Shown piece by piece: positions 9,216 through 20,026 of a DNA stretch of 64,000 nucleotides. This stretch comes from Aphanomyces cochlioides. Taxonomy: Eukaryota > Oomycota > Saprolegniomycetes > Saprolegniales > Verrucalvaceae. The first letter of the stretch is position 1. Each line of letters begins with the position of its first letter. Both the position numbers and the translations under genes were made by a program. The stretch covers positions 2,046,001-2,110,000 of the forward strand of contig JAHQRK010000011.1 in assembly GCA_019828595.1 (NCBI GenBank), written 5' to 3'. The notes under the pieces are model-generated. The model was not told where the DNA came from. It ran no database searches and saw only the letters and a program-made list of their open reading frames with translations.

Positions 9216-10193
9216 ATGAGTGCCAACGTCGGTGTCCTCTTGGCGTGCATTGCCTTTGTCACATACGGCCTGTACCCGATCTACTTTAAGCAACTACCAG
9301 ACGTCCCGCCGCTGCAAATGGCATGCCATCGCGTCGTCTGGTCCTTTGCCTTGCTCGTGCCGCTCTTTCTATGGCAAGTCGAGTGGAAGACCTTTCGCGA
9401 CGCGGCACTCAAGCCCAAAGTCCTCGCGACGTACTTTGTCTCGGGGGCAGCCATCGGCTCCATGTGGTTCTTGTTCCTCTGGGGAGTCTCGAAAGACTAC
9501 ATCATTGAAACGAGTCTCGGTTTCTTCATCAACCCCGTCCTGAGTGTCCTTCTAGCTGTTGTCGTCCTAAAGGAACGACTGCGGTTGTGGCAATGGGTGT
9601 CGATTGCCTTGGCGATGGTTGGTGTCCTCGTGATTGCGATTGCGTACGGCAAGTTTCCATGGCTTGCGATTACTCTGGGCGTTCTCTTGGCCACGTACGG
9701 CTTTGTCAAGAGCACGGCGCCGTTGAATGCGATTGAAGGTGTGACGATGGAACTCGGCTTTCTCTTCCTCCCTGCCGTGTGCATTCTGATTGCCTGTGAA
9801 GTCCAAGGCAGTGGTGCATTTGGCCACATCAGCGCGACTCAAAATACCATGCTTGTGCTGTGTGGCGTCGTGACGGTGATTCCGCTGCTGCTGTTTGCTC
9901 ATGCGGCTCACTTGATCTCGTTCTCTCTCTTGGGTTTGCTGCAATACATTGGTCCCATCATGAACTTTGTCATCGGTGTCGTGATCTACCACGAATCGTT
10001 TGCGACGTCCAAGCTCATCGGGTTTATCATCGTTTGGATCGGCCTCCTCGTGTACATCATCGAGATCTTTGTCTTCCAACGTATGGCCGCATCCGCCACC
10101 GACGACGCGGATATTCAAAAGACTGTGAGCGTCCCCGGCACTCCAAGCTCCGACTTTGAAGCTGTCATGGACGACGTGGACAACGCCGTCTAG
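9216..10193 (+). CDS. RarD/EamA-type transporter, copy 4 (identical to copy 3)
   Basis: A 325-residue intact protein, residue-for-residue identical to copy 3 but on the plus strand. The same family motifs and tail apply. Because the arm includes both promoter and 3' flank, the duplicate should be expressed the same way, doubling gene dose. The stop TAG is followed by AT-rich sequence shared with the left arm. Confidence 0.92.
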   Translation: MSANVGVLLACIAFVTYGLYPIYFKQLPDVPPLQMACHRVVWSFALLVPLFLWQVEWKTFRDAALKPKVLATYFVSGAAIGSMWFLFLWGVSKDYIIETSLGFFINPVLSVLLAVVVLKERLRLWQWVSIALAMVGVLVIAIAYGKFPWLAITLGVLLATYGFVKSTAPLNAIEGVTMELGFLFLPAVCILIACEVQGSGAFGHISATQNTMLVLCGVVTVIPLLLFAHAAHLISFSLLGLLQYIGPIMNFVIGVVIYHESFATSKLIGFIIVWIGLLVYIIEIFVFQRMAASATDDADIQKTVSVPGTPSSDFEAVMDDVDNAV

Positions 10194-10631
10194 AGAGAGC
10201 TTACGTTGATCAAAGTGCCATCCTATTTACTCTTAATATATCGCATGATTTATGATTTCTCTCTTTGTGTTGCCATGGCCTTCAGTGCACTTGAAAGCTT
10301 GTCCTGTGTTCTACTCAACCGCGCGACTTCCCTTCTTCCATCCAACAGGAAGAATGAGACGATGAAGTGAAGGCTAGTAGCGGCCATCCATCGAGTGTGC
10401 TGTGCCTCTGTACTTTGGATGGACACCAGCTACAAGCTTGGACTGATATGTCGGTGACGTATGCCTTGACGAATTCTCGAGTACATCAAGATGATCTAGG
10501 TACACATGAACGTCGGACCTTAGTCTTGAATGTAATGGTGCTCACTCTGTGCTGTGGCCGCAGTGGAAAGCCAGTCTTTTGTCCAGACCTGATCCTCGGT
10601 GAGGGATAAAAGCGCGACAAAGGCCCCAGAG

Positions 10632-10661
10632 CCCAACATAGTGTTTCGACTCTATGTTGGG
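10632..10661. repeat. Short hairpin just outside inverted duplication 1
   Basis: Ten-base arms (cccaacatag at 10632-10641, ctatgttggg at 10652-10661) enclose a ten-base loop. It lies 36 bases beyond the right end of the palindrome. AT-rich repeats such as aaatttatatgtaaatttgt follow. Function unknown. Confidence 0.5.
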
Positions 10662-10744
10662 ATCTGACGTATAATTTTATATGGGAATTTGTATCCGACA
10701 AATTTATATGTAAATTTGTATGCAAAGTCGGGTTACAAGATCGC

Positions 10745-12236
10745 TCACTCAAGTGACATGGTATTGTGATGGTTAGATATTGGTGGGATTGCCATTTTGC
10801 GCCATTCTTCTGTCAGCAGTTTGTTCAATGGAGAGATCTCAGTCGACGCCCTTATTCCTCTCTTTATGGTCTTTGGATCAAAAGTTAAAATGCCTCTAGG
10901 ATCGTGGAATTTTTTGAAAGCACATTGCAATTGCTGTAGGAGCCCAGCAGACCATGTTGGATTACGGAAGTCTTGGGCCAGTTTAATCATATTCTATTTC
11001 AAAGTAGTCTTCCAGGTTACTTCTGTTGGCTCCACATGTAGCCCTCCATTTTTGAATGAAGAGAATATTGTCTTAATGTTGGGGCATATTGGCCCGCAAT
11101 ATCTTTTGGCAGTTATTACCTGGTGATGCCCTGGTTTGTAGAAATTTGCGATTTGGTTTGTGATAAGCTTTGCCGTCGTGGCACTGTATGGCACCCGTTG
11201 TAGCAGGTAACACAGCGTTGGTCTTATGTTTGTTGAAACAATGATTGACTTTTGCAATTGTGTCATCTTAATCCTTTGTCATTTATTAAGCGCAGATACA
11301 AGTCGTGCTATCGCTTTTTTGGTACGAATATTGTATGTTGGAATAAATGCAAGTGGAATACCAAGAGAGTTTGTGTTGTCATTGGTATTCACAATGTGAA
11401 AGTTCATTTGTGCGAATGATGGGATAATATTTGAGTGGTCTTTGAGGTGTATCTCACTTTTGTTGCAGTTTAGAAAATTACCACTGACCTCTGAGAAGTC
11501 CATGACCACTTTAATGAGGTCAAGCAAATTGTTTTGGGAGTTTGCGTACAAAACATGGTCATCAACGTATGTTGTTGACACCACATCTTGTTGGAAACAT
11601 TTAATACCGTGGGTGTGAGCCAAATGTCTTAATTTGTGTCCCAATGGTTCAATCGCAATGATGTATAGAAGAGGGCTTAGTGGATCTCCCTGAAGTACTC
11701 CTCTGTCTTGGAGTATGTTTCCCCAATCTACCATTAATTAACAATCTCGTAGTCCTGCCATTTATAAAAAGATCAATCCAGTTAATATATTCATCTGCGA
11801 TGCCAAACAGTCTTAAACAATCTCTGACAAGTTGGTGGTGGATAGAGTCGAAAGCTTTTTTAAGGTCGAGGCATGCTATACCGGTACAGCCATCCACGTT
11901 GTGCTTTGCAATGCTGTGGGCTAGGTTGTCCTGCATTTGCAAGTTCTGTGTGATGCTTCTTCCCCTGACAAATCCTGTTTGGCTATGGTGTATAATATCT
12001 CGAAGGTGCTTTTGAGTTCTCCTTGCGATAATAGAAGTTATGATTTTGACAGAAGTGTTTAAAAGCGCTATCGGTCTGTAATTTGTTGGGCTTGCTGGGT
12101 CTCTGCTTTTGTAGAGTAAAGTTGTTGCCGAGGCCCTTTGAGTAGGTTTTAGTCCACAGCGTTTGCTTATTTGGTGATGAAAGACTTGATCTAGGACAAG
12201 AGACCATTTACTTGGAGCAAGTTGGTATATTTCTGC
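10745..12236 (-). pseudogene. LINE (Tx1/L1-like) ORF2 fragment: reverse transcriptase
   Basis: Read on the minus strand this is the RT core of a non-LTR retrotransposon. It contains GCTGIACLDLKKAFDSIHH, LQGDPLSPLLYIIAIEPL and the catalytic TTYVDDHVLYA, then a thumb and C-terminal part (LRPT-like LCYLLQRVPYSATTAKL) out to about 10745. Upstream pieces TNYRPIALLNTSVKIIT and GFVRGRSIT lie at 11950-12100. Several frameshifts and stops interrupt it, so it is dead. Its N-terminal side continues beyond a transposon insertion, at 13112. Confidence 0.8.
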
Positions 12237-13111
12237 GGAAGAATCCTTTACAGGTCAGGTCCGGGTCAGGTCACGGGTGCAGGTCACAGGTTTTTTAATG
12301 GTTTTTCTCATGGTTTTATTCAAATTTCTGATCAGATTTTAGGTTTTTCTCATTCGAGCAGCAATTGCGAAGCCTTAAACTGCGCGGACGACGTCAGACA
12401 TCCGCCCAGAAAATTGCGCTCACCGCAGCGAAGCGGAGGTCGAGTGAAAAATTTTCTGCAGGCGGATGACTCGGAGGAGGGAGCCCCCAACGTGCACCAA
12501 AAAGGGGTTTCTTTATATTTTCTCTCATCGGGTAAGGCGGCAGGTAGGCCGTGCCGCCACCCTGATGAGGCCTGCTAGAGAATGACAAAGTTTGGCGCTT
12601 TAACTCTTCCTGGTGATGGAGATATGTTCAATTTTGTAGTGTGACCCAAAAGTGTGACCTGACCCGGATATGACCTGTTTCGGACACTACACCTTTTTAC
12701 CTTCAAGTTCAGTGTATCGGAAGTTCAAGTACAGAGTTGTACAGGTTTAGCTTGAAAATTTATAATTTCAGCGTTTAAATGATAAGAGGTATCTCACCCT
12801 CGGACGACGACCATATTATGATGTGACGGTGTCATGTCGGTTTCTGAGGAATAGCGCACTTTCAGTGGCACAAGATCCTTTCTTTCTCGCGCATTGCTGT
12901 TATTGAAGTAAAGAGAGCTCGGTTGGAAGTGAAATAACCACTCCAAGACGATTATTGAGTGCTTTTCAGTACCTACGCCATCAAAGATAAACTTATAAAG
13001 AAAAGTAAAGGTATTATTTTGCACGGGCTATTTTTGTGCAATTTATAAAGTTTGAATACTCCCTGCACTTGAACTTCCGATACACTGAACTTGAAGGTAA
13101 AAAGGTGTACC
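12237..13111. mobile_element. MULE-type non-autonomous element inserted in the LINE
   Basis: The LINE reading (…PDGITAEIYQLAPSK…) is split exactly here, and TATTTCTGC is duplicated on both sides (12228-12236 and 13112-13120). A 9-bp target duplication is typical of Mutator-like elements. The ends form imperfect terminal inverted repeats starting GG and sharing ACAGGTCA and TCCGGGTCAGGTCAC. No transposase is encoded. Two strong hairpins lie inside: catccgcc..ggcggatg (12399-12468) and ctcatc..gatgag (12524-12569). A second element is nested at 12690-13107. A related terminus lies at 30331-30362 next to a MULE transposase. Confidence 0.75.
12690..13107. mobile_element. Nested TA-flanked MITE (418 bp)
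   Basis: Terminal inverted repeats of about 40 bases (CACCTTTTTACCTTCAAGTT inward from the left; its complement at 13063-13107) are flanked by TA at 12688-12689 and 13108-13109. That is the Tc1/mariner target signature. It has no coding capacity and sits inside the right end of the MULE-type element. Confidence 0.75.
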
Positions 13112-13120
13112 TATTTCTGC

Positions 13121-14333
13121 CGTAATACCGTCTGGACCAGGGTATTTATTTCACTTTAATTTCCAAATGGCATCATATATATCTCTACATATCACAGGAC
13201 GACTGAGGTTTTATATGGCGGAGGAATCAAGTTTTGGAAGAGGTTGACAGTTTTGCAGGAATGACGAGAGATCACCGGGATCGATTGTGTTTTTTGAAAA
13301 TTTCCTTCCAGCGTGTCTCATGGATAAGTGATATTTCTTGAGGGTTGTTTGTTTCACGGCCATCAATATTTATCGCTACACCAATGTGTCTTGTATTTCT
13401 CTTTTGTCTTTGGAAGAAGCGTATTATTTTCCTGTCCTATCTTGGTCCTTGCCTTGTCAAACGTTCAACTGCTCTTTCAATTATTTTCTGTCTTCTTCGA
13501 GACATGGCAGATGTAACAGCGATTGATGCAGCCTGGACTTCCAACAGTTTGTCGGGAGGGGGATCATTATTGTAGTCCATAAGAACTTTTTGGTGATTAC
13601 TGTGGGGCTGCATCAATTTATCTCGCTTGCGAGCATGAAGGTTGTTGTGAAGATCCTTTAGTTTGTCGCGTAATTGGGGGTTTGGGGATTTGGGGGTCCA
13701 TTGATGACGATCGAAGTATGCTCCAATATTTTTTGTCGAATCAATATTTGATATGAGGTTGTCGAGGTGTTCATTTACAAGCTTTTCAGTTTGCTTCTTT
13801 TTTGAAAGCCACGCAGGACATATGCAGAATTCTTTTCCATGAGCAAAGGCATGTGGGTGTATAGTTAGTTTTACAGCTGCCTTATGGTCTGTATAGAGTA
13901 TGTCGTGGTCATGGCAGACACTGTATTTGAACGATGTAGCAAGTTGGAGGGAAATGAAGATCATGCCAATACGTTTTGTGAGTTTAGGACTAGTGTAGTC
14001 CTTTTTGTTTGGAAATTTTAGACGCCAGGCGTCCACCACGTCCAAGTGAGTCATCCAGTCAATCAATTCAGCGTTGAAACTGTTATTTTTTGGGTGAAGC
14101 ATGTCCTCACAGGGGTTGATTACCGCATGAAAGTCCCCCCATAATATGCAAGTAATTTGGCGGAAAGCTTCTTGGAAGGGATCGATAAAATTCAGTTTGT
14201 TGTTGTTTGTTGACAGGTGCAGTTGCATTATCATTTCATAAGGGTTGGTCCGTGTTCCATTTGCATGTTCTGATGTAATGTGTACTACTCTGTTTTGTAT
14301 AAGTGTCAGCAGGTGAATTTGACACGTATAATG
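13121..14333 (-). pseudogene. LINE ORF2 fragment: APE-type endonuclease and linker
   Basis: Minus-strand continuation of the same LINE. A 265-residue open stretch (13437-14234) carries the endonuclease motifs CILWGDFHAVINPCEDML, an S-x-R-x-x-like TSPKLTKRIGMIFIS, and HDILYTDHKAAV. A lysine-rich linker leads to PGPDGI at 13121-13140, the start of the RT region. N-terminal endonuclease sequence is traceable to about 14333 (TSEHANGTRTNPYEM), where a mariner relic begins. Truncated and frameshifted. Confidence 0.75.
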
Positions 14334-15432
14334 ACCTTTGATTGGTAGAAAAGGTAGTGGATATTATTCCACTTTACGAGTTGAGCAACCGTGTATTTTT
14401 TCGTCAATTATATTTTCGAATTGGCTGAGATAAAAGGCGATGACCAACTTGACCGATGATCAGCGTGCGGCGCTGTATCTTCAAGGTACCAAAAGAAGCA
14501 ATAACGGCGTCGCGTCCCGACAAATCATGGACGAAGTGTGCGCGATATTCTCTGTCGCTCCTCGAACGGGATGGCGTATTTGGCGCCGCGGCAACGAATC
14601 GTATGCTCCTGGGCGTCCAGCCGACGTTCGGTCTCGGAAGAAAGGGCGGTCAGGACGCAAGAAAAAATATTCGAGCAAACATGTCGAGAAACTCGTCAAG
14701 GACACCCCTCATCATTTGCGCCAAACTTATCGAACCCTCGCAGAATCAACCGGCTTGTCTGTATTTCTCCTCTGGTCCTACGACAAGTCGAAATGGATGA
14801 ATCGGATATCAAATTGGGCTCGTCCTGCTTTGAGCGACACTCAAAAAGAAGCAAGACTGAACTTTTGCACCAATTTCATCAACATGAACAACGACTCTTT
14901 AGACGTTGTTCATGTCGATGAGAAATGGTTCTTCATGACGAAGATTCGCAAAACGTGCTTAGCATGGCACGACGAAGAAATATTACCAAGACAACTTCAA
15001 AACAAATCACACATCACGAAAGTGATGTTTTTAGTTGCTGTTGCCCGTCCATGTGAAGGTTGGGACGGCAAGATTGGTTGCTGGCCTTTCGTGACGAAGA
15101 TTCAAGCTCGACGAACAAGTAAAATTCCAATGCCGGTGAGTGGTTGCTTACACCAATCAATGTCACAGGGGCAGTTTATCGCCAATATCTCTGTGATTAT
15201 GTTTTACCGGCGATAAAAGAGAAGTGGGTGTGGCCGAGCTATGCTACAGGAAGACGAATTTATATTCAACAAGACAATGCTCCAGCGCACAAGGCTCTCG
15301 GTTGCGACGACATCCGCTCCGTATGTGTCAGTGGTGGCTGGGACATTGAAATACGGTTTCAACCCGCAAAATCTTCCGATTTAAATGTTTTGGATTTGGG
15401 CTTTTTTAACTCCATCCAAGTTTGTTCAGTAT
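14334..15432 (+). pseudogene. Mariner-like transposase relic, C-terminally truncated
   Basis: From ATG at 14440 the product starts MTNLTDDQRAALYLQG with helix-turn-helix segments (TGWRIWRRG, GRKKKYSSKHVEKLV). It then has the catalytic blocks VVHVDEKWFF, YIQQDNAPAH and SSDLNVLDLGFFNSIQ, giving a DD..D mariner signature like the copy at 22208-23607. The frame shifts by one base near 15140; a 33-nt GT..AG explanation (15136-15168) is less convincing. The protein ends about 70 residues early at 15432, and no terminal repeats were found, so the ends given are approximate. It interrupts the LINE. Confidence 0.75.
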
Positions 15433-16280
15433 AGATTGTGGTGTTGACGGTTGAGTTATTGCTGCTTTGGTTGCTGGCCCTGTGAGGGCTTAAATGATCT
15501 GCGTTTATATTCACCGTGCTTATTTCCATTTGATGGTTTTTACTGTTGTCCGGTTGTTTGGCTTTTTTCGTTGGGGATGGTAACTCAGTTGGCGAGGGAG
15601 GTGATTTTGTTTCCTCTTCATCAGACTGTGGGAATTATTTTTGGCGGAGGTATTGCAATCGGGAAGTTTGTCCTTTTCAAGGTGGATTTATCTTTGGTAG
15701 ATGCAGATGGGCTCCTTGTTGTCACTTTATTTCCCAAATTTAAAATGGCTGTCGACTGTTTAGCTTTGCCTTTTTTGTTCATAATTTTTCCACCATGGGC
15801 ATCGTTGCTATTTGATGACGCGGTGCGTGGGTTATTCATGGGCCACATATTGTTATGCTGTCTGATCGTTGTAGCTTCTTGACTACCTAACGCTGTGGAC
15901 AAGATTTCCCCTGTTGGTTTCGGCGTATTATTTCGGCTGTTTTGAGTATAGTCACAGCCGTTTTGGTTTAATTGTTCAGAAGTTTCTCCTCCTGTGGACG
16001 TGTTGGCCACTGAGTTTACACTCGGTTGATGAGTTTTTATTTCTGCCATCTGTATGAGAAATAGGACCAGCACGGGGGCTGATGGGTGAGTCGACGGGCT
16101 GTTGACTTGGCTCTTTCTGGAAGTTTGATGCTTGTTCTAGTTGGATTTCATGTTGATGGCGTCGATGCTTCTTATTGAGTCGCCCGATTTTGTGTTTAAA
16201 AACGTACGTTGAGCCATGAATATCGATAGTTTGATTGTTGTTTATGAGCCATTCGGGTGCATATTTTTGGCACATGTATT
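15433..16280 (-). pseudogene. LINE ORF1-like (RNA-binding) fragment
   Basis: Two overlapping minus-strand frames (15976-16275 and 15621-16073) form one low-complexity basic and polar protein. It starts MCQKYAPEWLINNNQTIDIH with a basic KIGRLNKKHRRHQHE stretch. Position and composition fit ORF1 of the same LINE, immediately upstream of its ORF2. At least one frameshift joins the pieces. I do not see a zinc knuckle. Confidence 0.5.
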
Positions 16281-16309
16281 GTGCTTTTGATACAAAATTG
16301 TGAGGAACG

Positions 16310-16530
16310 GTTTGAATCGACCGAGGTTTCGAATCGATTCCGAATCGAACGGGATTCTCTGATTGGCTAGAACTAAAATTAAAATTATTCAGCCAATCAG
16401 AATCGATCAGCCACCTCAGTCACGCAAAACACACACTGACACACACCACTTCAGTATTATGAAATCGATTTGAAAACGAATTCGCATTTTGGTCAAAACC
16501 ACAAATTTGGTTGAAAATGACAATGCACTC
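16310..16530. repeat. AT-rich MITE-like repeat, copy 2
   Basis: Shares cagccaatcagaatcga, tcacgcaaaacacac and neighbouring sequence with 30-260, and contains its own inverted gattggct/agccaatc pair. It borders the 5' side of the LINE. Confidence 0.5.
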
Positions 16531-17483
16531 TGTATTCATCTGTAACAATTCCTTGAGGCGTTTGATACTGTATAACCATCCTCCAATAGCAGATGGTCCA
16601 AAATATCTCAAGATGGATTCCTCGATAAATGTTGTTATGTGCTGTACAGCGCACTGTATTTGGAATGAAACATAGTAAAGTTCCTCCATTGGGTCAACAC
16701 TTCGTACCAGATAGTCATGGCCTCTCCAGGAGATTAGTGAGTTTGCGATTTCCTATTTAAGAGCTGGGTCTCGTGTTGAGATGTGGAGACTGTCACGCTT
16801 GAATGCAATTTTGACATTTGGGTTAGTAATGAGTTTGTTCCACTTTGGGTTGTTGGTGGAGTTGCTGTCCATGAGGGCTGCATAGAGGTTATATTTTGGT
16901 TCGTTGGCGTCCGTTATGAGAGCTTTAAACTTATACTAGTATATTACACCCTCTGTATTTACCTTGTGTTACGATTGAAAGTGCTCATCCGGCTCTTTCT
17001 TTGTAGGATTGGACTTCATGGTAAGAGTCTTTGCTTTGACTCTTAGCATCTGGATGGCGTCGTCGGTCATTGTTTCTTCCATGTCCGTTGATTCTGTCTT
17101 GAGTGAGATCTTCTGAGTGTGATCTTTCAGTCAAAATTCGAAGTCATGCATTCCGACGTGTGAACTGCATTCCGATGTGTGAACTACACCTATTAGAGAG
17201 TTTTCGGAGCCACTTTAGAGTTGAGATTCGAGATTGCTAAAGTTACATTCATCAACTTTTACAGTGCCACACATATAAATATTGAGGGGCCACAGTGCAA
17301 AGGCCACTGAAAATTCGGAAAAATATTCTTTTTTATCATCCAATTATACTTGACCTTTGTTAATCTACTTTTGAATGTGATTCTCAATTGACAACACAGT
17401 GCCTTTTGCACTGTGTTTTGAACGCCCAATCATAATGCAATAAAGTAGAGGAATTGACTTTTCCACTTTTCTTTGAGCGGACG
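16531..17483. other. AT-rich, no gene recognised; 19-bp tandem duplication
   Basis: Only short frames without family features. A 19-base unit, gcattccgacgtgtgaact, is tandemly repeated with one change at about 17148-17185. Several short stretches resemble neither the LINE upstream nor the Crypton downstream. Confidence 0.5.
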
Positions 17484-19693
17484 ATGGATGGAGAATGCTT
17501 TTCAATCGAGCGTGCTCTGAAAAATCGTATCAGTAAGGGAACTCGTGCTGCTTATGACTCAGGTATTAATCAAATATAGAAATGGCTACGAGAAGCTGGA
17601 AAAGACGACAAACTTCGTTCTGTCCAACTGAACAGTGAAGACACAACGATAGACCTTGAACAATTCACATACACCGATTTCCTGGATTTTATTACATGGA
17701 AGATGAATCACTCGCCTATTGGAGTGTCTAGACTAGATGTCATTAGGAGTGCAATCAAGAATCTATATAAGGAACAAGGTGTTCAAATGCCAGTTGAATT
17801 TAACGATGACATCAAAGACTTATATTCAGGTAAACTAGTATAATGCAGTAGCTCATAGCTCGAATAGGAATTCGAAAAGAAATTGCATCTAAAATTCAAC
17901 AAGGGGAGCAGCATACTCCCGGCAAGCTGCCCTTGTCTTTTTCTGAGTTTGAAAATCTTGGAAAAAAGTCAATATATGTTTCTTCACGATGGAGGATTTT
18001 CACATTTATTCTTAACTTTATCATGGAATTTGATGTCTAGATCGAAGTCAACGGAGTCCGTGAGGCAATCAAAAACAAACAAATTATTTCTTAGCCACAT
18101 GATAGATTTGACCACATTTCTGTGCATGATGACTCAATTGGGATAACATTTTATAAGTCGAAGACACAACAGGAAGGTAGTTTTGAGACATATTTACTCG
18201 CTATTCATAGCATTTTTGCTTATTTAGGAACCAAAAGTCTTGAGCCAAAGCATTGCTATGCAAACCCATTAAAACCACATGTTTGTTGCTTTCTAGCTTT
18301 TGGAATTCATCTTGCATGCTGTGGTCAAACTTGTCGTGGACCCCTATTCGTTGGGTCAAACCAAAAAGTTTGATTTTGAGATTGATTTAGGCTTAATTCT
18401 AGTTGTTTAGGATCGTTTCGCGAAAAGCTTGGCGAGGATGTTAGGTTTCCTCGATGAGAGTACTGCTCATGATGTTGACAGCTCGACAAATAAAAGGAGC
18501 AAAAAGAGTAAGAACATCGGCACTCATTCTATCCGAAAAGGCGCAGCTACGTATGCTACATCAGGCAGTAACGGTGGACCGTCCATTATAAGCGTTTAAG
18601 AGCTGGGTGGTCCATAGGAAATGTATTGGAGAGATATTTTAAATATGAAGCTGCAGGAGACCAATACACATGACGTGTGGTGGCTGGACTCCCGATAAAC
18701 AGTGCTGATTTGGGTATCCTTCCTCCTCATTTTGTTCACCCTGATGCAGAAATTGTGAATCAGTGTATTCACAGTATGTTTCCAAAATTAGCAGCTTTGG
18801 CGTCCTTGAAGACTTTCTTAAAGTTGATTCTGGCGAGTCTGGTCTATCATGCTGAATATTTGATTGCAGAATTACCCAGTAGTCATGCCCTTCTATCCAC
18901 CTTAATCTTTCATGACGTGACTACTTTGAATGAATTACAAAGTCAAGTTAAAGCTGGACACCAGTCAGACATCATCAAAGCCACTGGAGTTCCACCTCAT
19001 GTGGAAATGCTCATTCAATTGCTTGACATAAAGAATTCTATTTCCAGTGTGAGTCAAAATGTGGTTCATGGTGTAAAACAATTACTAAATGATTTGGGCT
19101 TTGAAGGAACCAACGTTTCCAGAGCATTCATTATTGAAGCTATTTCGGCCGCAGTCGCTAAAGTTGCTCGCCCCACAGCTGCTTTGGAGATTGTGTCAAA
19201 TCCATCAACACACGACCCTAAAGCAACGAATGTTCATTATTGGGGTGGAGGAATTCATCGATTACCTGAGTCATTTGAATTTCCCAGTGTAGACTTGTCA
19301 ACAGGATGGCGACTTTGGTGGCACGAAAATTCGTCCAAGAATTTGATCCCGTTTGTCCAAATAAAAGCAATTGACTTGTCTTCAAGAAAGCAAAAGAATG
19401 CATTCTATGAATGGAAATTCATTATGAGTAAATTAACGACCTACTTTGAAATTGACACGGGCAAAAAGATTACTCCTCACCTCAGTGACACAGAGCTCCT
19501 GGAGGCTTTCAACGTGGCATGCAGCGCCTTGGACACAATTTTGCAATCCAACATGGTCAACAAGAATCGGCGAACAAGCCAATTGAAGCTCGTCATGGTC
19601 GCGACGCACCTCCGGAAGACTCAGCCAACGCAGCATCCAAGACCATACAAAAAGCGCCAACGTACAGGGCATGTCGAAAATCAACTAGCTTAG
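17484..19693 (+). pseudogene. Crypton tyrosine recombinase, decayed
   Basis: The N-terminal part (ALKNRISKGTRAAYDSGINQ) resembles a core-binding domain. After a likely 38-nt intron (17830-17867) comes GIRKEIASKIQQGEQHTPGK. Catalytic blocks are recognisable across frames: LSWNLMSRSKSTES (first Arg), FYKSKTQQEG (Lys), IGTHSIRKGAATYATSG (His-x-x-Arg) and RAGWSIGNVLERYFKY (Trp and nucleophile Tyr). A long open C-terminal domain (18677-19693) of unknown role follows. In-frame stops at 17577 and about 18672, plus at least two frameshifts, inactivate it. Cryptons move by tyrosine recombination and lack long terminal repeats, so the ends cannot be set by eye. Confidence 0.75.
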
Positions 19694-20024
19694 TCATGAC
19701 GTTAATTCATAGTGTATATGTCCATCTTACATGTGTTCGTGTGGCTGTCGTGAATACGACATCCAGTCTTGCATGAATTCACCAGTCAATCCACAATTAT
19801 ACATTGTCGCTTACCTTTCGTTTTCAAGTCATGTGGGTCGCGACGATGTAGCACAACGCTCCACAAGAGCGGTTCATTCGTCACAGTCATGGACTCAAGG
19901 TAAGACGTCGATCTGCCCACACCAACTTGATGAATGCAAAATGTGATCGATTTCCAAAAATATCCAATAAAAAAATTATGTTCTCATCATTTGCTCAGCA
20001 CACTGTAAATTCTGAAGACAATAC
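19694..20024. other. Short spacer between Crypton and pogo element
   Basis: No gene or repeat recognised. The TA target of the pogo element lies at 20025-20026. Confidence 0.5.
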
Positions 20025-20026
20025 TA

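Larger units (their letters stand above)
9060..10595. repeat. Inverted duplication 1, right arm (1,536 bp)
   Basis: Reverse complement of 6604-8139, with no difference seen by eye. It carries copy 4 of the transporter, its promoter and its 3' flank. The absence of divergence means a very recent event, ongoing gene conversion, or an assembly artefact. Confidence 0.93.

Noticed and set aside
15136..15168. 33-nt intron in the mariner relic
   Set aside because: GT..AG is present but the removed part encodes plausible transposase sequence (WLLTPINVTGAVYRQYL) in another frame, so a one-base shift is the better explanation.
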